Assembly: GCA_038874185.1 (NCBI GenBank)
Contig: JAVZCX010000015.1
Location: 1 to 16,728 of the forward strand
DNA: 16,728 nucleotides
From: DTQF01 sp038874185
GTDB lineage: Archaea > Micrarchaeota > Micrarchaeia > CABMEP01
Reading direction: 5' to 3'
Shown here: positions 15,826 through 16,728 of the stretch, piece after piece
Layout of the letters: every line of letters starts with the position of its first letter
How positions within the stretch are numbered: the first letter of the stretch is position 1
Notes under the pieces: model-generated
The model's input: only the letters and a program-made list of their open reading frames with translations
Told to the model about the DNA's origin: nothing
Database searches by the model: none
Made by a program: the position numbers and the translations under genes

Positions 15826-15834
15826 TTTATAAAT
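15826..15834 (+). promoter_or_regulatory. TATA box for the small basic-protein gene
   Basis: TTTATAAAT is preceded by a purine-rich GGAAAGG that could act as BRE. The predicted transcript start is near 15855. A 5-bp inverted pair, ACGCA (15812-15816) and TGCGT (15841-15845), brackets the box and might be an operator. A second, weaker TATA-like TTATTTATTT lies at 15862-15871. Confidence 0.5.
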
Positions 15835-15872
15835 AAGTTATGCGTGGTTCTATTACAAAGGTTATTTATTTA

Positions 15873-15920
15873 AATGGTACACGAATCTTTATAGAATTGT
15901 GACAAGCATTCGGTGCCATT
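15873..15920 (+). promoter_or_regulatory. Leader hairpin before the small basic-protein gene
   Basis: AATGGTACACGAAT (15873-15886) pairs with ATTCGGTGCCATT (15908-15920). They form 13 base pairs, including one G-U, with a single bulged A and a 21-base loop. The stem ends 4 bases before the SD GGTGAT. The 3' arm's CCATT could also pair weakly with the AATGG that overlaps the SD region, so a switch in SD access is conceivable. The hairpin is visible in the sequence; a regulatory role is inference. Confidence 0.5.
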
Positions 15921-15933
15921 AAATGGTGATCAA

Positions 15934-16107
15934 TTGAAAAAATGGAGTAAAAAATGGGAGGATAAATCAGAAAGAACGCTCGGAAAGGGAAACAAAGGAA
16001 TTTGGCTGAAGATGCTTTCTGAGAAAGACAAAGAGCTAAAGAGATTTTTATTAACAAGAAGAACACCAATATCAGATAATCAAAGAATAGATAAGGAAAC
16101 GATATAG
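15934..16107 (+). CDS. Small basic protein of unknown function, probable TTG start
   Basis: This protein of about 57 residues is not recognised. It is strongly basic (about 12 Lys and 5 Arg against 9 acidic residues), with an amphipathic Lys/Trp-rich start (KKWSKKWEDK), GKGNKGIW in the middle and KELKRFLLTRR near residue 40. It has no cysteine and no hydrophobic membrane segment. A TTG at 15934 has GGTGAT exactly three bases upstream, the spacing used by neighbouring genes. A GTG at 15913 would add seven residues but lies inside the hairpin's 3' arm and lacks an SD. The gene has its own TATA box and terminator. A nucleic-acid- or ribosome-binding role is a guess from charge only. It might also be a by-product of a non-coding RNA. 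Confidence 0.55.
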   Translation: MKKWSKKWEDKSERTLGKGNKGIWLKMLSEKDKELKRFLLTRRTPISDNQRIDKETI

Positions 16108-16138
16108 TTATATTTAAACTATATCTATTTCTTTTTTT
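16101..16138 (+). terminator. Hairpin plus oligo-T terminator
   Basis: GATATAGTT (16101-16109) and AACTATATC (16117-16125) form a perfect 9-bp stem with a 7-base loop, followed by TATTTCTTTTTTT. The 5' arm includes the stop codon of the small basic-protein gene. It separates that gene from the polyprenyl synthase gene. Confidence 0.65.
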
Positions 16139-16241
16139 AATATATTTTAATTGGTTTAAAATTAATTTAATATAATTTTTTATTTCACATAGATTATTCA
16201 TAGTTTTTTATTTTTTTCCATATAATTTCTTTTGTGATTTT

Positions 16242-16728
16242 ATGGCGAAGTTATCTGGAGATACAAAAAATAATAAGATAGACATAATGGAGATTTTAAA
16301 GAGAGACGGAGAACAAATACAAAAGGATACGATTGCTTATCTGGAAAAGGAACCAGAATCAAAGTTAAAAGAAATGATGCTTGATTATCCATTGAGGGGA
16401 GGAAAACATTTGCGCTCAGTACTTGCATTGGAATCTTGTAAGGCTTTCAATGGAAATCCTAAGAAAATGAAGTTTATATCTATAGCGCTTGAGCTTTTCC
16501 AGCACTGGATTCTTATACATGACGATATTGAAGATTATTCAGAAGAGAGGAGAGGAAAACTTGCTCTTCATCATTTATATGGGATGCCTTTGGCAAATAA
16601 TACTGGAGATGCTTTGCATATAAAGATGTGGGATATTCTTCTACAGAATAGAAAGCTTCTGGGAGATGCACTTACTTTCAAGATAATGGATGAATTCATA
16701 AAAATGATGGATAGGTGCGTAAAAGGAC
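16242..16728 (+). CDS. Geranylgeranyl diphosphate synthase-like polyprenyl synthase (3' end outside window)
   Basis: 162 codons are visible from the ATG at 16242, which has GTGAT three bases upstream. The enzyme condenses isopentenyl diphosphate with allylic diphosphates and, in archaea, supplies GGPP for ether lipids. Visible family features are LRGGKHLRS (51-59, with His in the usual basic KRLR block), the first Asp-rich motif DDIED (94-98) inside LIHDDIEDYSEERRGK, and the segment NNTGDALHIK (119-128). Trp89, five residues before the first Asp, is aromatic. In archaeal GGPP synthases a bulky residue there limits product length, so a C20 or shorter product is inferred. The second Asp-rich motif lies beyond the window. 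It follows the small gene's terminator by about 100 bp of T-rich DNA that contains TATA-like sequence. Confidence 0.93.
   Translation, partial: MAKLSGDTKNNKIDIMEILKRDGEQIQKDTIAYLEKEPESKLKEMMLDYPLRGGKHLRSVLALESCKAFNGNPKKMKFISIALELFQHWILIHDDIEDYSEERRGKLALHHLYGMPLANNTGDALHIKMWDILLQNRKLLGDALTFKIMDEFIKMMDRCVKG

Noticed and set aside
15866..16201. 111-residue minus-strand frame
   Set aside because: It lies antisense to the SD-supported small gene and its terminator and consists largely of Phe/Leu/Ile from AT-rich DNA.
1..16728. CRISPR arrays, insertion sequences, prophage or attachment sites
   Set aside because: No regularly spaced repeats, transposase or integrase frames, or long direct repeats next to the tRNA genes were seen.

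Overview
This is an AT-rich archaeal chromosome segment. It encodes an archaeal histone, aEF-1beta, archaeal-type ArgRS, an aromatic-gated short-chain polyprenyl diphosphate synthase, Elp3, RNase HII, and two tRNA genes that lack encoded CCA ends. Promoters are TATA boxes, and the Shine-Dalgarno sites are of the GGTGAT type. Short intergenic gaps and compact or degenerate versions of several proteins suggest a small-genome, uncultured lineage such as DPANN. That placement is inference, because no rRNA is present.

Layout. Positions 1-2193 (+) hold the end of RNase HII followed by a two-gene ABC-2 exporter (ATPase and permease). Positions 2245-5192 (-) hold a RimI-like acetyltransferase, a Trm9-like methyltransferase and a full-length ABC exporter. 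A 50-bp divergent spacer leads to a PspC-RDD fusion membrane protein and then Elp3 (5243-7398, +). A 47-residue zinc-ribbon gene, too short for ordinary ORF calling, lies at 7428-7571 (-), divergent from aEF-1beta and a four-helix membrane protein (7723-8365, +). Positions 8423-10287 (-) read tRNA-Leu(CAG), MscS channel, b561-like membrane protein and histone in tight series. Positions 10456-13716 (+) encode a 1086-residue divergent family B DNA polymerase homologue. tRNA-Pro(CGG) (-), ArgRS (+), a self-contained small gene with a leader hairpin and terminator (about 15826-16140), and the start of a GGPP-synthase-like gene complete the window.

How the genes relate. Much of the window is translation: Elp3 and the Trm9-like enzyme could act in succession on wobble uridine, and two tRNAs, ArgRS, aEF-1beta and a translation-associated zinc ribbon are also here. 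The standout is the PolB homologue. Its 3'-5' exonuclease residues all look present, while polymerase motif A has lost its catalytic aspartate, motifs B and C are altered, and almost no thumb follows motif C. The second most unusual locus is the small basic-protein gene at 15934-16107, with its own TATA box, a 13-bp leader hairpin, a probable TTG start and an oligo-T hairpin terminator. Start sites fall into two classes: several first genes look leaderless, with a TATA box about 25 bp before the ATG, while internal genes have a GTGA(T)-type SD a few bases before the start.
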